Made by a program: the position numbers and the translations under genes. Shown piece after piece: positions 35,470 through 37,061 of a stretch of DNA of 37,061 nucleotides. A model generated the notes under the pieces. The model did no database searches. It had not been told where the DNA came from and saw nothing but the letters and a program-made list of their open reading frames with translations. The first letter of the stretch is position 1. Each line of letters opens with the position of its first letter. The DNA comes from Phycisphaerae bacterium (GTDB taxonomy: Bacteria > Planctomycetota > Phycisphaerae > UBA1845): the NCBI GenBank assembly GCA_029260165.1, contig JAJDDT010000046.1, positions 1-37,061 on the forward strand. Reading direction: 5' to 3'.

Positions 35470-36601
35470 GGACCCCTGTCAGGATTTTGAAAAGGAGCAA
35501 CGGGCATGGAGAATATACCGGTTTACGTTGGGTTGGACTACCACCAGGATTCGGTTCAGGTTTGCGTGCTGGATCCATCGGGAAACGTGCGGCAGAATCG
35601 TTCGTACGAGAATGATGCCCTGGTGATTGCGACGGTCGTGGAGAATCACGGGACGCAGGTGCATGCGGCGATCGAGTCGTGCACGGGTGCGCGGCGGACC
35701 TGGCCGACGAGTTGACCTTGCGGAGCGGCTGGACGATCGACCTGGCCCATCCGGGGTATGTGTCGCGCATGAACAAAACCCGGACAAGACGGATTTCACG
35801 GACGCACGCATGCTGGCGGACCTCGAACGCGTGGGGTACCTGCCCAAAGTGTGGTTGGCACAGCGGGAGGTTCGTGAGCTTCGTCGGCTGGTGCGTTACC
35901 GACAGCAACTGGTCGATGAACGTCGGCGGATCAAGCTGCGGGTGAGCGCCTTGTTGCGCGACCAGCGGGTTCGCAGCCCGTATGCTTCGGGAACCAAAGG
36001 CTGGCTGAACTGGTTGCGAACGACGAAGGAGGTCAGCGAAGAAAGTCAGTGGATTCTGAAACGACACGCAAGGCGACTGGTGTCTTTGGATCGAGACGTC
36101 AGGGAAGTGGAGACCCGGCTGACGCGGGTGACGAAGAAGGACCCGTTGGTGGCGGCGTTGCAGAAGCAAAAAGGCATCGGACCGGTGACAGCCTGGACCA
36201 TTCGCGATGAGATCGGCCGCTTCGATCGCTTCCGAAACGGCAGGCAGTTGTCATGGTTCTGTGGATTGAGTCCGCGCAATGCCTCGAGCGGTCAGCGACA
36301 GGCCGATGCGGGTTTGATTAAAGCGGGCAATCGACAACTGCGATCCACGTTGATGGAAGCCGCCCATCGCCTGATTCGGTTCGATGATCCGTGGAAGGTC
36401 TTCGCGGAAAAACTGCTGGCGCGCGGCAAGCCCAAATGTGTGGTGGTGGCCGCGGCGGCCAATCGGTGGATGCGCCGGTTGTATCATCAGATGCAGCCAG
36501 CCAGGCTGGCGGCGTAGGAGACAACCGCCTCTGTTTTGGAGCGGAACAGGTGACCCGTGATCCCGTGCGTGTGAGGATGAGCTCGTCCTGCCCCTGGGTC
36601 C
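35470..36601 (+). mobile_element. IS110-family element, approximate extent
   Basis: The transposase reading frames at 35506-36517 define the element; its ends are not certain. GGACCCCTGTCAGG at 35470-35483 and the complement of 36587-36601 (GGACCCAGGGGCAGG) resemble one another (about 11 of 15) in inverted orientation. They may be subterminal inverted repeats of the IS1111 kind. No target duplication was recognised, as expected for this family. Confidence 0.35.
35506..36517 (+). pseudogene. IS110-family transposase, broken by two frameshifts
   Basis: AAGGAG lies 8 bases before the ATG. The DEDD (RuvC-like) domain starts with V-G-L-D-Y-H-Q-D-S-V and continues to A-I-E-S-C-T-G near 35690. The expected continuation A-A-D-L-A-D-E-L then appears in a second frame (two extra bases or one lost). 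At about 35774 the frame shifts again: M-N-K continues as N-P-D-K-T-D-F-T-D-A-R-M-L-A-D in a third frame, consistent with one lost A in the run of four. The rest, including the transposase-20 domain (K-G-I-G-P-V-T-A-W-T, C-G-L-S-P-R-N-A-S-S-G, K-A-G-N-R-Q-L-R), is open to the stop at 36515-36517. Two shifts make programmed frameshifting unlikely; the copy is probably inactive. Confidence 0.85.
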
Positions 36602-36845
36602 GCCACTTCGGTGGCTTGCTCGTCGTGTAAATGGGGCAGTCCTCACCGTCTCGAAAGCACCCACCTAGGCTATCCTTCGGGAGACGCTCGGATAGAAGAA
36701 TGGGACAACCACGGTGCCACCAAAGCCGCCTGACCGGAACAGCTATCATTTTGACAGATGACTATCCGATCGACCGCAGACGTCAATGCTCGCCGACTCC
36801 GGCAGTCAAGAAGTATGTGCACTGAATCACGACTGTTCACGCCTG
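36518..36845. other. Non-coding DNA after the IS110-type transposase
   Basis: No convincing gene on either strand. The left part is strongly folded (36588-36639 and 36670-36695). The right part carries no recognisable motif up to the dockerin-type remnant on the minus strand. Confidence 0.5.
36588..36639 (+). ncRNA. Candidate structured RNA downstream of the transposase
   Basis: CTGCCCC (36588-36594) pairs with GGGGCAG (36633-36639). Inside, GCCAC-TTCG-GTGGC (36602-36615) is a perfect 5-bp hairpin with a C(UUCG)G tetraloop. A third hairpin, CTATCC/GGATAG, lies at 36670-36695. In the IS1111 subgroup of IS110 elements the guide (bridge/seek) RNA is encoded after the transposase, so this position fits, but it is not proven to be transcribed. 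Confidence 0.3.
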
Positions 36846-36941
36846 CTAGCGACAGCCAAAATCTCGCTGAAACTGACCAAAATCGAGAAGGTCCACATCC
36901 TGATCAGCATCTAGGTCCGACATTAGCAGTACAGCGCAAAG
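36846..36941 (-). pseudogene. Dockerin-like C-terminal remnant
   Basis: The minus strand encodes S-D-L-D-A-D-Q-D-V-D-L-L-D-F-G-Q-F-Q-R-D-F-G-C-R and a TAG stop. This is a clear planctomycete-type calcium-loop motif, as in the protein ending at 3557. The frame is closed by a TAA at 36944-36942, so no full gene precedes it in this frame. It looks like the end of a secreted-protein gene cut by insertion or frameshift. Confidence 0.5.
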
Positions 36942-37061
36942 TTACTCTCCAGGCATGACCTGATCTGGTCCATGTCGATCTCTGATTTGGACAGAGTTTC
37001 TCGCATGGTTTTGGTGTGGCTGAGTTTGGCTTCGGTGTTGCGGCGGCGATGATAGGCGATC
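36923..37061 (-). CDS. Partial gene at right edge, possibly transposase C-terminus
   Basis: The last 45 codons of a minus-strand frame that enters from beyond the right edge; the stop is TAA at 36925-36923. Third codon positions are strongly G/C, as in real genes here. The peptide has Y-H-R-R-R-N-T-E near the start and S-K-S-E-I-D further on, loosely like the Y-H-R-R-S-N-V-E...S-K-T segment at the end of some DDE transposases. The match is weak and the family is uncertain. It overlaps the dockerin-like remnant by 19 bp in another frame. Confidence 0.35.
   Translation of the reverse strand, partial: IAYHRRRNTEAKLSHTKTMRETLSKSEIDMDQIRSCLESNFALYC

Noticed and set aside
35506-36517. Programmed frameshifting of the IS110 transposase
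   Set aside because: Two separate shifts are needed and the family normally uses one uninterrupted frame; decay is simpler.

Overview
The window looks like chromosomal DNA from a planctomycete, most likely of the Phycisphaerae type. This is an inference from gene content: secreted proteins with degenerate dockerin-like C-termini (paired D-x-D-x-D-G-D motifs), a repeat-rich surface protein with the FTYQGQL-type N-terminal domain, a C-x-x-C-G-Y-N-L...C-P-x-C zinc ribbon, many lipoproteins, and a menaquinone cluster of the futalosine type (MqnP, UbiX, UbiE). No rRNA, tRNA or CRISPR array was seen.

Layout. 1-0.2 kb: tail of an IS5-family transposase, a small hairpin repeat and a terminator. 0.5-3.6 kb: a repeat-rich secreted protein translationally coupled to a small dockerin-like protein. 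3.6-4.5 kb: non-coding DNA with repeats. 4.5-14.3 kb: a co-directional run of a YyaL/SSP411 thioredoxin-domain protein, a complete tripartite RND efflux system (permease, adaptor, TolC-like lipoprotein) and an MFS transporter. 14.3-20.5 kb: a zinc-ribbon membrane protein on the minus strand, then a class I aminotransferase, a TlpA-like thioredoxin protein, a beta-propeller protein, a coiled-coil lipoprotein and a PduO-type cobalamin adenosyltransferase. 20.6-23.6 kb: an O-antigen-ligase-like membrane protein with a long C-terminal helical-repeat region. 23.7-26.4 kb: two paralogous lipoprotein metalloproteases. 26.4-28.6 kb: a TIM-barrel isomerase-like protein and an alkaline-phosphatase-superfamily protein resembling the one found with ebo genes.

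28.6-33.4 kb is on the minus strand: superoxide dismutase, a strong terminator, then a very tight operon ubiE - unknown 608-residue membrane protein - ubiX - mqnP with TGATG stop/start overlaps. Returning to the plus strand are a formyltransferase and a SpoIIE/PP2C phosphatase preceded by a near-perfect sigma-54 promoter. From 35.4 kb to the right edge lies mobile-element debris: an IS110-family transposase broken by two frameshifts and flanked by strongly folded DNA (possible guide-RNA region), a remnant of a dockerin-type gene, and the tail of a possible second transposase.

Most interesting points: a dispersed hairpin repeat whose inner stem covaries between copies; the sigma-54 promoter plus upstream palindrome before the phosphatase; the unknown protein embedded in the quinone operon; the ebo-like pair with altered metal ligands; the IS110 flanks; and a strand-composition switch that does not follow gene direction.
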